Positions 12,481 to 23,450 of a stretch of 64,000 nt of DNA are shown here, in pieces (position 1 is the first letter of the stretch; each line of letters starts with the position of its first letter). The position numbers and the translations under genes are program-made. Below the pieces are notes generated by a model, which was not told the origin of the DNA, searched no databases, and saw only the letters and a program-made list of their open reading frames with translations. The stretch lies in assembly GCA_914767715.1 (NCBI GenBank), contig OU612072.1, positions 10,790,001-10,854,000 on the forward strand, in the 5' to 3' direction. Source of the stretch: Membranipora membranacea (taxonomy: Eukaryota; Bryozoa; Gymnolaemata; Cheilostomatida; Membraniporidae).

Positions 12481-12984
12481 TTTATATGAATTTTGTCCTT
12501 TTCGAGATGTGGAGATAACTCGGGTTCACAAAATTACCTTATATGCCCTGAGTGTTCATTAAAACATCACAACTCATTTTGGTCAACAGCTGGAGGGGGA
12601 GAAAGAGGGAGTAGCATCAGATGTGGGTATATATTAGTGCCTTTAATAGGGCAACTACCATTACCATTATTTACATTTTTCAATAATCTGAGCTCCACTG
12701 TCAATTGATCAGAGTAAAGCAATGAAAGGATGGTGATGACCTTTGCACCTCAAAATGTACGTAGTTGGTTAGCCAATCAGGATCACCTACAAGACACTTC
12801 TCTACATGGACTGTGCTCTATTACAGACATGCCTATCAGGGTTCCGCGAATCAAGGAGGGCCAACTCCAAAATATACAACAATTTCAATCAAAATAATCC
12901 GTTTTGCAAAATTTAAATTTTTCTACACACTGCTTACAGTTTCAGTTGTTTTATGGTGCGATGACAGACTTCAGAACCTTCTCG

Positions 12985-13436
12985 TCTTCTTTTCATAATT
13001 CATCAGTCATAATTTTCCATTCAAATGCTTTGGCTCCTATTCAGGCATCAGTGAACTTTAGTTCAATGCGGATATTTTGTGGATGAACATGTATGTCGGT
13101 TATAATTTAGAGTACGATGAGTAAGAATTATTTTTTTCAAATAAACAGCTTTATATACATTTCCAAAACATGATCGAATCATTCACCACTCGAAAAATAG
13201 GCTGAGCACTAGATTCATGTTGCAGCACTGATGTTACATCTTGTCGGATATCATTAGGTGATAAATTTGCTTGTCAGTTGTCACTGAATTGTGTGGGTGA
13301 ACCCTGTTGAGGATGGAGAGTGGGCTGGTCTACTTTTTTGTGTCCAATACATAAAGTGTCATGTTTTACAAGCGCACACAAACATATTGAGGTTTTATCA
13401 CAGATTTGTTTCTGAGGCGATGTGTTTAGCAAAATG
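12985..13436 (+). repeat. ~470-bp dispersed repeat, copy 2
   Basis: Direct-orientation counterpart of 7360-7825, with shared blocks spread along its length and small indels. Confidence 0.75.
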
Positions 13437-13853
13437 TAATCATTATCATGAGTTATTTAAAATATCAGCTTATTTTGGTTCAATCTGCTTCTGACTTGCA
13501 ACAATTTTTAAAGATCTGTTTATTATACACTGGCCTTCAGAGTGATCAAATTCTCATTTGAAATATTACCAAGTAATCATGATTGTCGAGTTATCAAATA
13601 AAATGGGCTTGTCTTGGTGCAATTATTTTAATATGTACCAGAACATTGTTGCTTACAACCTTCACAAGTGGTGTAGAGGCCGTTATCCAACAACACTCAA
13701 ATAAGTTTTCGCATCCGACTGTTATCAGATATTATGTTCAAGGATAAATAGAAGGCCAATGATAGAAGGCTCATTGTCTTCTGAAATATGCCTATACTAT
13801 TAGACTCGCTTCACCCTTAGTTATAATTTCTGACTTATGAAAGAACAGATACC
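13437..13853. other. No gene; ends in a partial tandem-repeat unit
   Basis: The last ~60 bases (TACTATTAGACTCGCTTCACCC to ACAGATACC) match the end of the unit at 14708-14774. They show where the retrotransposon at 13854-14469 split the repeat. Confidence 0.55.
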
Positions 13854-14469
13854 GAGATTTACACTCCACTGGCTCCCTATCACATAACGATCAATGTTCA
13901 AGCTAGGTGTCATGGCTCATAAAGTTGTGCACCATCCAACAGCAATCCCAACATATATCTCAGGTCCTTTTTCAACATCTAAGCATATTTGCAACACTCG
14001 CAACAACTCATCGAACACACTCGTTTCTACTTTCTCAAACAAACTCTAAACCGTCGGCGATCGCTCCATATTCATCACTCTGCCCAAAGTCTGGAATTCC
14101 CTCCAACCTGATATCCGAGACATCTCTTCAACTTCCCTCTTCAAATCCAAACTAAAAACCTTCTCGTTTAAATCTACTTATAATGTTTAATTTTAGCCTG
14201 GCTGGTTACCTGTTTTTGCCTGGCAGGTGGCCATATTTAACTAAATATAACGTGTACATGCATATATTTTATTAGAAGTTACTATAATTTTATCTTTCCG
14301 TTAACTCATTGACAGATTTTATGTACACTTTTATTTCATTTTTTTTATTATTCTACACCGAATATTTTATCTCACATTTTATCATCTACAACGCTTAGAA
14401 ATCATTGTTTTATTGTATAAACAATTTTATTAAGCATTTCATAAATAAACTGTATTATTATTATTATTA
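13854..14469 (+). mobile_element. 5'-truncated L2/CR1-like non-LTR retrotransposon (3' end only)
   Basis: The plus strand encodes the characteristic C-terminus of a CR1/L2-clade reverse transcriptase ORF: LHWLPI, later AIPTYISGPF, then LPKVWNSLQPDIR and SLFKSKLKTF. Two in-frame stops (after LHWLPIT and after FSNKL) show it is dead. The ORF stops near 14190, and a ~280-bp 3' UTR ends in an ATT microsatellite (about 14452-14469), the usual tail for this clade. It sits exactly inside a tandem-repeat unit: ACAGATACC on the left and GTATAGATA on the right are contiguous in the intact unit junction near 14775. Confidence 0.85.
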
Positions 14470-15020
14470 AGTATAGATATTTCATTTGACATGGTATCGG
14501 TCATCATTTATCAAGGCAAAACCTTGATGGCTTTTTGATTTCTGAAACTTGCAAGTCACAGCAAGGTCACAGATGTTTTGTTATTGGGAAGATTCACAGG
14601 CAATCCTAGCATATTGGTGTCAGATTTCATCGCTTGTTTTAATGACGTCATACCAATAAAAATTATGTTCAAAGAAAAGATGTGATATGAATAATAGAAT
14701 ATCAGCAGATATGGATACTATTAGTACTGCTTCACCCGTAATCATAACTTTTGACTTTAGAAAGTACAGATACCACGTATAGATATTTCATTTGACACCG
14801 TATCGGTCATCATTTATCAGGGCAAAATTTTGATGAAATTTTGATTAATGACATTTTCAAGTCACAGCTAAGTCACAGATGTTTTATAATGGCAAGATTT
14901 ACAGGCAGTACTAGGGAATTTGTGTCAGATATCATCACTTGGTTCAATGGTGACAAACCATTAATAATTATTATTGATGACAATATAAGATCCCAATTAT
15001 AGATACTTTATTTGACACCC
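14470..15020 (+). repeat. Tandem ~250-310-bp repeat, two units plus partial third
   Basis: Units start at GTATAGATATTTCATTTGACA (14470) and again near 14778, with a partial third start at ATAGATACTTTATTTGACACC. They share CGGTCATCATTTATCA and TCACAGATGTTTT. A diverged relative of the unit end is visible near 18003-18050. Confidence 0.75.
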
Positions 15021-16348
15021 TATTATGTCAAAATGTGATACTAGAGGCTGCAGTTTGAAAACGTCTAAGACCTTCAATCAAGTCAAAAAAGATGTCGTGA
15101 CAGGAAAAAAATCTGCATATCTGAAGTCGAGAAAATGGCTTGTAAAGTTTGGTGAACCAATTTTCGGCATATTATATACAGCATTATACATAGTAACGAG
15201 TATATATTCACTGAATTCTCTGCTTGTGTAGGTGTTAAGAGGGTGAACAATATACAAGGAGCTCAAAAAACAAAGCAAGCTAACTTTAACACATAATTTT
15301 GGATAATTATGGATTTTGGAAATAATTCATAACAAATTTACATCCAAAATGGCCACCAAGCTCCTTAGCAACTAAAAACGCAAATTCTGGTGATTTTTTG
15401 GAGAAATTGTGCCTGGAAATGGATTCTCTGTACTTTATTTTGTGTATTGGTGTACGAATACAAGAACAACAAACTGAATAAAACCTAAGTTTGAAGGCTT
15501 TTAACATATATTTAGCGTTTTAACCCTAAGGTACATTTTAACTTGGGATGGCTCACATATTGATACAAGTGTGCAAGCCAGCAAACGAGGAACCTATGTC
15601 ATTTACATTTGAGGATGCGATTACCAAGCGGATCTTTTGCATAGTTTGCATCAATACTAATAATAATATCAATCACTGAGTAAGCCTACGCATGAGGAAC
15701 CAAATTCATTTTCATTTGATGAGGTACTTACCAAGATGGCTTGTTTTTGTTGGCTTCATTTATCTGAGGCCTAGTTGGCAATGTTTTGAGACTTTATTGT
15801 GGAGCTAAGCCTGTTTAAATCATTATTCATTATCACAGACTGTCATAGAGCGAATAATGTATCCATAGGCCTTTTTTTAGTTCAATATAATCAAGTTAGG
15901 ATCGGATATTTGTTGACATTTCCTCTTCAAAATAATTATACTTAACTCAGGTTTACCATTAATTTCCATCACATACATTGCTGACATAGAATGTGATAAA
16001 TAATTATGTTCACATTGATGTCAAATGGGTAACATGTAACCTGTTCTCCTAGGTGCAGGCCAATAATTTCACGATTGTCCCGCTCGTGACGATCATTTGC
16101 AAAGATTTTGAGGGGTTTAGGGGCATACTTTTGCCTCGTCAAGGGCAGTGTCAAACTTGCCTTTTTAGGTGGTACTCTCCAGAGTTTCACACCAACTTTC
16201 CACTTTCTGTAATTCTCACTATTTCCTTTAGATAAGAGAGAAAACAAATCTGCCATTTTTTTTTGGACCAACTTGGCAGGTATTGACTGTGTTCATGAAG
16301 AGACATGAAGGACAATGACAAGGACGAGGACGAGGACGAGGACGAGGC

Positions 16349-16395
<47 letters not shown>

Positions 16396-18269
16396 CCGAG
16401 GACGAGGACAAGGACAAGGAAAAGGACAAGGACAAGGACGAGGACGAGGATAAGGATAAGGACAAGAACGAGGATAAGGACAAGAACGAGGATAAGGATA
16501 AGGATAAGGATAAGGATAAGGATAAGGAAAAGGTGTTATTGTGCTTAGTTTTATATTGCAGATTGGAAAGAAAAAAGCTAGATGGGTTTTAATTGAACCG
16601 GACCAGTGTTTGTTGTTGAGATGTTGATCTCTATTATTTATAATAGTATTCAGTGAGATATGTCAAGCTCATCTCAAACTTGATTTCCCATTAATATTAA
16701 TACAATACATATTAATATAAGTGTTTTAGCCCTTCCTTGAGGAACCCAAGCTAGTTTATATTTGATTATGTGATTAGCTAAAGGGCTTGTTTTTGTTGGC
16801 GTCATATTTCAAGGCTATAAAAATAACACATACTGCTTCAGATACAGTCATAGAGCGTGTAAAATTATACATATGCCTGTCTCAGTTCAATATCATCAGG
16901 AATTCCTCCTAAAATATACTCAATGTTGGTATACAAGCAGTTACATCCATTTCTGACATAGAATGTAATACAAAAATACCTCGATCAAGAAAGGCCCTTT
17001 CACGGTTAACGGTTATCATGTGACCTCTTATCAAGCATGCCGGCTGACATGATCAAAATTTCCGTGCTTGTGACAGTCTTATGCAAAAAGGTTTTCTCTT
17101 GCAGGAGGTTGTTTCAGCAGAATATCATGACATATAAATCTGTTTTTATCGATTACAAAACAAAATTTCAATCAAATTTTGGTTGAAAATACTGAACTTG
17201 TTCAAAATGTTGCCTAATTTAATTGCTAGCCAGGATACAGATAGAGGTTAGTCTTACCAGGTAAAGGGAGATTGACGGGCATACCGCTGCTCTGATTATG
17301 GCTGCGTTTATGATGAAACATCGAAAACATTTGAATGGTGAAAAGTCCTAGATGCAAGCAAACAGGTGCGGTTATTGTTTGCAAATTATTCATATTTAGT
17401 CAATCTTGCAGAAGAATGCTGCATTCCAACTTGTTAATCAGGAACTTTTCATTATTTAAACAATTTATGTTATCAGATTCTGATCTCTCGATTGTTTAAT
17501 TTGTCCGGATTTTTCTTATTCTCTTGGCAAATGATAAACCTTAACCAATAATAGTTCACCTTACAATGTTAGAAATCAGCACTTCTAGCAGAGTTCATGG
17601 GGACCTGTCACTGATATAACTGTGTTGTGAATGATTTAGTGTTACCAACGCTGGCATCCTTTATTGTCATGAGGAATTAGTATAGATTACAATTGATGAG
17701 CTTTTCCCATACAGTAATATGGTGTTGGAGACAGCTTCTTTTTAGCTAAAATAAGCTTTGAAGTGAACCTACAAAATTGAGATTGGGTCGGAAATGTCAT
17801 TCCATTTCTTTAATAATTATAGGCTGTGCTCTACAAACATTATTAGCCTGAGAAACACTGATTTAAAACATTGAAGATTGAAGATCTGTCATCACAGTAA
17901 CTTTACATCGAATGAGACAAATAAGCATTCAATATTATCCAAAAAAGTAGCACTGAAAAAGCTTATTGAAAATCACTGAGTCTCAAATCTTAGTGTTGTG
18001 ACACTGCCTCAGCTTTAATCCTTATTCCCGACTTCTGAATGACAAGATCCTAAATATAGTGATAATCAGTAGAAATGATTTCAGTAGATGGGATTTAATA
18101 ATAATACATTCGGCAAATAAAAGTGCTTATCAACTATTCAACTATCATCTTAAACATTTTCTGCCTGTTTGCCAAAATAGGTTATTAGGCTTGCTTGATA
18201 GTTTTTGGATCATTAAAAGTTGATTTGATAAGCATTTTATGAGTGCCAAAATTGAAATCTAATCATAAT
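15021..18269. other. No supported gene; diverged duplications and a minisatellite
   Basis: Blocks around 15690-16100 and 16730-17090 resemble each other (GGCTTGTTTTTGTTGGC, TCATAGAGCG, CTGACATAGAATGT) and flank the minisatellite at 16315-16530. A third weak copy begins near 15535. This looks like an old ~1-kb direct duplication. No exon recognised. Confidence 0.55.
16315..16530 (+). repeat. GAGGAC/AAGGAT hexanucleotide minisatellite
   Basis: About 36 tandem six-base units, all purine on the plus strand, grading from GAGGAC through AAGGAC to AAGGAT. Every frame is open because the unit lacks stops (Asp/Glu/Lys repeats on one strand, Ser/Leu on the other), so the long frames here are not evidence for a gene. 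A purine-only tract of this length could form triplex DNA (inference). Confidence 0.95.
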
Positions 18270-19537
18270 CTATCATATGGATACAAGTTTGGATGAATAA
18301 AGATCATGGTGAATTCATAAACAATAAAACAGTTGCATTTCGTCTCCCCTGACCTCATATATAGAACCTGGATGATGTACCAATATATTGCACAATATAT
18401 AACTCAAAAAACCAAAATCATAGCAAAAGAGGTTTGAATTTCCGTATTTTGTTATAAGGTGTTTGCGAACAAAATGATATCATAAATGAATTGGAAGATT
18501 GAATAGTCTGTGGAAAGAGGCCAAGGCGCAGTTTGTAGCGAAGGTCCGAGGCTTACTCTTGCAATGTTTTGTGATGTAGCTGCTAATGCTTGATCAGTAA
18601 TGTTAGATATTTTACGCATGACACATAGCAGCACTGTAGAGTAATATAATCATGAGGCTTGAGCTAATAAAGAGGGTAAGATTACCAAATTATCGAACCC
18701 AATTTTTGTTTACCTACTGAGTGCAAATAATTCCTTTAAAAAAACTCACGTTCGTTTATAGTCTTGACACCGTGTGATACTGTGTGAGAAACCTAGATGT
18801 TCTTTTTTATTTGGAATGCCAAAGGGTTATGCCTTGGGGTCATTAACACATTAAGTTAACTGTTTAGTTTAACTCAAACTGTTTCACCAAAACCCTTTAG
18901 GTTTAGCTTTCTGTTTTCTTCAGATAATGAGTCACATACTGGTTAATATAGGAAATTAGCACAGCTGCCCTACCAAAAGATAGCGGTGTGGATGTCCGAC
19001 AAAAATCTAAAACCCCTTGCAGCAGAAGGTGTCAGTGTATCATACTAGGACCTATCATAGTTTTAATTACCTTTCTGAAAGCAGCGTTTGTGAAAAACTT
19101 AATTCTGATGTATTGTATGGGGTAGTGCGAAAATTTTAAACTAACTAAATGTGATAATGGTGTGTTATCGGTCTGTGTTATTCCTTGAACATTATTTACA
19201 AAGGGAATGGGAGCCAAATTTATATCCGTCGCTTTCATAATGTTCGCTTTAGGCAAAACAGGAACCAGACCATAAGTCATCAGTTCTTCTGATTGAAAAC
19301 AATTACAAAACTTCAGTGCATGACCCAAATGCATAACCCTTCACAAACATCTTATTACAAAATAAGGAAATTTAAACACCTTTTGTAATGATTTTGGATT
19401 TTTCAGTTACATTGTGCAATATATTCGTATATAATCATCCAGGTTTTATTTACGAGGTCAGGGGAGAAATCAAACTGTATTATTGTTTATGAATTTACCA
19501 TGATCTTTATTTATCCAAACTTGTATCCATATGATAG
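18270..19537. mobile_element. MITE-like element with ~200-bp terminal inverted repeats
   Basis: 18270-18472 and 19337-19537 are imperfect reverse complements. The outer ends begin CTATCATATGGATACAAGTT and include GATGAATAAAGATCATGGT, CCCCTGACCTC and ATATTGCACAATATA. The ~860-bp centre has no recognisable transposase. No clear target duplication is visible, so the superfamily is undetermined. It is probably a non-autonomous DNA transposon. Confidence 0.75.
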
Positions 19538-19737
19538 AGATATTCAGAGACCAAATGTAACGATGTTAGATAGCGCTGGTGTTAGGGGTCGGTAAACGGT
19601 GTTGTAGTTTGTGCAAGGGACATTTCTGTTGCTATTTTTAGCAGACAATACAACTTAAATACTCTATGAATAGACTATAAGCCCTGGATCTGACATTTCT
19701 GAACAATAGAATGCAGTACTCTTATCTTGTCACGCAG

Positions 19738-20384
19738 ACCAAACCTATCTGTGACAGAAATCATTACAATCACTAGTCATCGAGTTTTCGTACTGTTTAC
19801 ATCACAGCTAAGAGCACTCAGACTTGTAAGTGTATTTTCTACAACTCTTTTTTACAGTGCATACACATGTATAACTCTACACTACACAAATCTCATACAT
19901 GTTGAATTGTCATCCCTTGTATTCATTATTTCATGTGTAATGTACTATTGTACAACTTGTCAATGTAAAAACATGTCCTCATAATCAATTATTATTTACA
20001 GTTGATGTACACAGGGCCAGTCACCTATGCTTATCATTATTGTATTGAATCGCTATTATATCCACTCATAATGTGTGAGTTTTTCTTTGTGTACTTTTTA
20101 GAATCGTGTACATTTTTCCTATGCTAATGATGTAACCGTTCATTCAATTGAGGAAATAATTATAACAGGAGAGTTTTTCATGGTTCAATGCTTGTCAGCA
20201 TCACACCAGCTATTTCTCGTAGCATACTCATTCGCTCATTCGTTTTTCTCTCTTACACATATTATTAATTCATTTTACCTTTCCACAGGTTTACCAGAAA
20301 ATCAGTAATATACATACACTGCGTCATTCACATGGAAAAACACCGCCTCCCAATAAACCAAAGAAGCTCAGTAAAACAGTATAA
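19738..20384 (+). CDS. Two-exon 3' end of an unrecognised gene
   Basis: Exon 19738-19825 follows a GTCACGCAG acceptor, has one open frame and ends CTT-GTAAGTG, a good donor. Exon 20289-20384 follows TTTCCACAG, begins in the matching phase 0 and encodes 31 residues with a basic proline-rich end (GKTPPPNKPKKLSKTV) before a TAA. Both sites and phases agree, which supports a spliced gene, though the coding length is small. The PPPNKPKK stretch resembles SH3-binding tails (inference). It lies just upstream of the tyrosine-rich exon at 20832 on the same strand. Confidence 0.35.
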
Positions 20385-20831
20385 CCAGCTGACTTCAGCT
20401 TACTTCAACAAACAACTGTCCAAAAACCTTTGACGTGCTTATGACTCAATGCTCACAGTCATCCCTTCTCTCACTCTTACCATGATTGATCTAATTCATC
20501 ATAAAAATCCATTATCCAAATTAAAACCACTTATATGATAAAACCGGGCAAAATAAAATAGCGTAAAGCGAAGTATAGTAATGTGGGATCAGCTAGGATT
20601 AACTAGGATCAGCTAAGTCGTACACTCTTGTGATTAATGATCATTTGAAGAGCCGCTGTTTTCACATCATTAGCAGCCAGGGTCTTATTCATAACGGGTT
20701 ATCTGTTTTATATGTTACAATCTTGCCATGTTCATCAATCCATGATGAGGGAACATTGCTTCCCCCGAATCCTCTAAGAGAAAAAGTCACTTTATGACCG
20801 AAGCAGGTGACTTTCACATTCATCAACAACC

Positions 20832-21127
20832 ATGAAGAAAACTATCAAAGGGGCCATGTACAACAATGTGGCATATTGCCAAGATAGAGGAGCTGGTGTT
20901 GAAACTGGCACGGGGCAATATTCAGGTATCGGAGAGGAAGAATACATGGTTTCTCACAGTGAACCAAATGACTACGTTTATTGCAGCGGGAAACCTGTCA
21001 CAGAAAATAGAACGTTTCTGTAGCAGAATATGATGATGTCTACCAGTACGATCAGGAGGAGACATACGCAGAGATAACTGCACCTGTGCGAAAACAGATA
21101 AGTCAGCCGTCGGTGAAAAAATATTGA
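20832..21127 (+). pseudogene. Tyrosine-rich cytoplasmic-tail exon, one frameshift
   Basis: It starts at an ATG (20832) and encodes about 60 residues rich in Tyr, Asp and Glu, including NNVAYCQ, EEEYMV and NDYVYC, to a TAG at 21021-21023. The next frame then carries AEYDDVYQYDQEETYAEI and a basic end to a TGA at 21125-21127. The composition is continuous across the frame change, pointing to one lost or gained base near 21005-21012. The many Tyr-x-x-hydrophobic motifs resemble SH2/ITIM-type signalling tails. It is a candidate N-terminal cytoplasmic region of the type II membrane CUB gene whose other exons lie at 42.5-44.9 kb, beyond the Polinton. No clear splice donor is seen at its 3' end. Confidence 0.45.
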
Positions 21128-21635
21128 TAATTATGTCTACTGTTACCTTTTCACATATCTTACCCAGTAAGCCATCACGTTTTTCACCAAAATCAAACAT
21201 TAATTCATCGGAGGGGGAAGGGCAATCATCTTGACAAATGCTTAGGATCTACAGCATAGATGTCAAAACACAGTAATATGGTAGGAGATGTCCAACCAAT
21301 AGTATTTTGACAAAATCCAGGGCAGAAAAGAACTTCACGAAGTACTTTATGCGCTGCGTTTCATACCCGTGAATTGTTGGACAATTCTGTACAATTCTAG
21401 AATTGCTCGAAACTGACCCATATATCATTGCTCAACCAGCAACCATTATTGTGTAATTAACCCTGCCCGCTAAATAAATTACATTCATTATTGCTATTGT
21501 ATGTTTATAGTATAAGCCTTTAAAGTTCTAGTCAATATTTTATAATTGGATTGACATAGTATTCACTGAGTTTGTATTTAGATGACCAAGCAAGATCTCC
21601 TGTAATGAATAGATATTGTTGTGCAAGGTGGCATC

Positions 21636-21682
21636 AAAGTCTATAACGCGGGAGGACCAGGTTCAAATCCCCGCCGGGGCAA
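21636..21682 (+). other. tRNA-like segment inside the terminal repeat
   Basis: Contains a B-box-like GGTTCAAATCC followed by GCCGGGGCA, the pattern of a tRNA 3' half. No matching 5' acceptor strand or A box is seen, so it is a tRNA-derived relic, not a gene. The same segment is present in inverted form near 41855-41925, but absent from the solo repeat copy at 10.2-11.16 kb. Confidence 0.6.
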
Positions 21683-22383
21683 ATCATTTCTTTTCGTGAT
21701 GATGGAAATCGAAAGCATTTCATTCGAATTGTCCGCTCACAATTTTTGTAAACACAGAAAACTCTTAGTAATGAGTATGATGACCCGACAAAATACTTCT
21801 ATGTTCAACTGTTCTGTGTTGTACCATACCCTATGTTATATTTTGTGCAATCTTTTAATATTGGCAGCAACTGCATAAATAGAATACATCAGCTAAACTG
21901 TGCTAGCAGAATAATCAGAAAACTTTGCTACTAATTAAAATGTACAACATCGCTCACTAGTTGAGCGAGGAATTAGTATCAGTACTGATTATTGGCGTAG
22001 TCTAAACTACGCTCCTTGTGATTATTGAGAGTGATTGGCTCGCAGCTATTTCTATTTTTCGGCCAAAGATGCTCTGAGCATGGAGTTAGCTCTGAATGTT
22101 ATGGTATGTGGGCTGAGGGAGGCAAAGGTAAATCAACTATTGTAAGCCTGGTATATATTCATTACCTGTCTACAAAGGAGCTCTTGATGTTATACTATAT
22201 CTTTCTCTGCCATCTCAGCGATATTGTGTACGGGAAGCAATTTTGGCATTTTTCTCTCTCACTCTTGGATGGAAGTTCCCTAGTAGGTGTTGGCATTAGT
22301 ACAGATAGTAGTAAAATGTTAGACTAAGACTAGTGGCAACACCGTTTAAAATAATAAACCTTTAAATCTAATGGAGAGAGTTG

Positions 22384-22640
22384 ATGCGGATACAAATAGC
22401 CTGTTGAATCAAACCATTATTCCAAATAGGCGGCCTGGCGGTTTGCCCACAAGGCCTTCAAGGGCAATTGATGCGGGCGATCCGGGTTCGAGACCCGGCC
22501 GTGGCAGATGTTTTTCATTTTGAAAATCAAAATTGGACCACTCATTTGAGGCATGGAACCATATTGAATGACATGCAGGCCTAGTTTGAAGAGCAAAAAT
22601 ACAACCAATATATTTATTGTGTATCTGAGAAGCCTGTATT
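22384..22640 (+). mobile_element. tRNA-derived SINE-like insertion in the left terminal repeat
   Basis: About 257 bp interrupts the left terminal repeat and is missing from the right copy. It holds a perfect T-arm (CCGGGTTCGAGACCCGG, about 22486-22502) followed by CCGTGGCA. No pairing 5' acceptor strand is visible. This fits a tRNA-headed SINE that inserted after the Polinton integrated. Confidence 0.6.
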
Positions 22641-22726
22641 ATGTCAGTAGTATAGTGAGCCTGTTTTCAAATATTAGCATTAGCATTTCAGTTGTCTTTC
22701 CTTGTTAGCGCACACCCGTTAGCATT

Positions 22727-22911
22727 TGCTTTGATTGGTGTAGCTTTGAATTTTTAGCTGTAACTGATATTGATTGAGAAATTGAGGATGGTAATTTTGA
22801 TTTTGTTAGTGTATGATATTTATTGTTGATGAATACAAAATCTGTTAAAAATTAAAAATTGAAAATATACAAAAATAAAATAGAATAAAATAAGAAAAAT
22901 AGGTGATAACA
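22727..22911. other. AT-rich region downstream of the minus-strand gene block
   Basis: Noncoding, between the inner edge of the left terminal repeat and the protease gene. Holds a poly-A/T tract at about 22845-22900. Confidence 0.5.
22819..22824 (-). terminator. Candidate polyadenylation signal for the minus-strand block
   Basis: AATAAA on the minus strand, about 90 bases beyond the protease stop. This is the expected place for 3' end formation of the distal transcript. Confidence 0.35.
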
Positions 22912-23442
22912 TTAGACTGTTGATATACTAGCTATTTGTCTTTTTATGAATAGGAAATCCATGAGTTTTGAGTCTTCAAATCCATCATATCTTTGTTCGA
23001 TAAATGTGAAAATAAAAGCGTCATTCGCTGCAGTATCACCATTATCATTCAAAAAGTCTACAATCTGTTTTGGAGACAACCCTCTTGCTATATGTAGAAG
23101 CAAAAACACACAGTATTGACCGCACACTGTTGCTAGGAGACTCTATAGTTGGACTTTGTTATGGTCCCAGTTGATAGTTGGCTCTAAAACCACTGCAGCT
23201 TCTGTAAAGTTGGCTGGAGACATTCCATAGGAGTCAAAGTAATATCCAGTATTTCTTGATGATTTGACTATCACTATCCAATGTTCACCGCTATGTGATA
23301 CGGGTTTGGTATTAACCACCGAACAACAAGGGTAGTGCAGAGCTGATATCGGAATCAAATCTGAGGGAAATACTCCCAAAAAGTTTTGTTGACATACGAA
23401 GTCATCACTTTTTAGTATTGAATAGATCTGTTGAGCGTCCAT
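22912..23442 (-). pseudogene. Adenain-like cysteine protease (Polinton maturation protease)
   Basis: Starts at an ATG (23442) right after the capsid gene stop. In the known family the enzyme cleaves capsid precursors during virion maturation. The catalytic His lies in GEHWIVI, the acidic residue in YFDSYG, and the catalytic Cys in CGQYCVFLLLH, in the family's order and spacing, within 176 codons. One in-frame TAG between the acidic and cysteine segments (23143-23145) truncates it, while the frame is otherwise uninterrupted to the end. It is the last gene of the minus-strand block, 8 bp after the major capsid stop. A single nonsense change is the only break seen. Confidence 0.9.
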
Positions 23443-23450
23443 TGTTGGCC

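Larger units (their letters stand above)
21354..22726 (+). repeat. Left terminal inverted repeat of the Polinton
   Basis: Reverse complement of 40920-42109, closely similar by eye along its length. It contains a tRNA-like segment (about 21636-21682), the CATCGCTCACTAGTTGAGCG palindrome, and a ~95-codon frame with ECYGMWAEGGKGKST. It is longer than the right copy because a tRNA-derived insertion (about 22384-22640) is present only here, while the right copy lacks about 70 bp near 21570-21640. Confidence 0.92.

Noticed and set aside
15025-15231. 68-codon frame as a membrane protein
   Set aside because: Lies across the end of a tandem repeat unit, has no supporting context and an antisense frame of equal length.
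16187-16592. Long acidic, basic or serine-rich open frames over the minisatellite
   Set aside because: A stop-free hexamer repeat makes every frame open; there is no splice or start context, so it is not evidence for a gene.
19032-19334. 100-codon minus-strand frame inside the MITE-like element as a transposase
   Set aside because: No DDE or other transposase motif; opens in AT-rich DNA without support.
21636-21682. tRNA gene
   Set aside because: Only the B-box and 3' half are present, without a pairing 5' acceptor strand or A box; treated as a tRNA-derived relic.
22435-22506. tRNA gene with a perfect T-arm
   Set aside because: The acceptor 3' strand has no 5' partner and the D-arm is not recognisable; it fits a SINE head.
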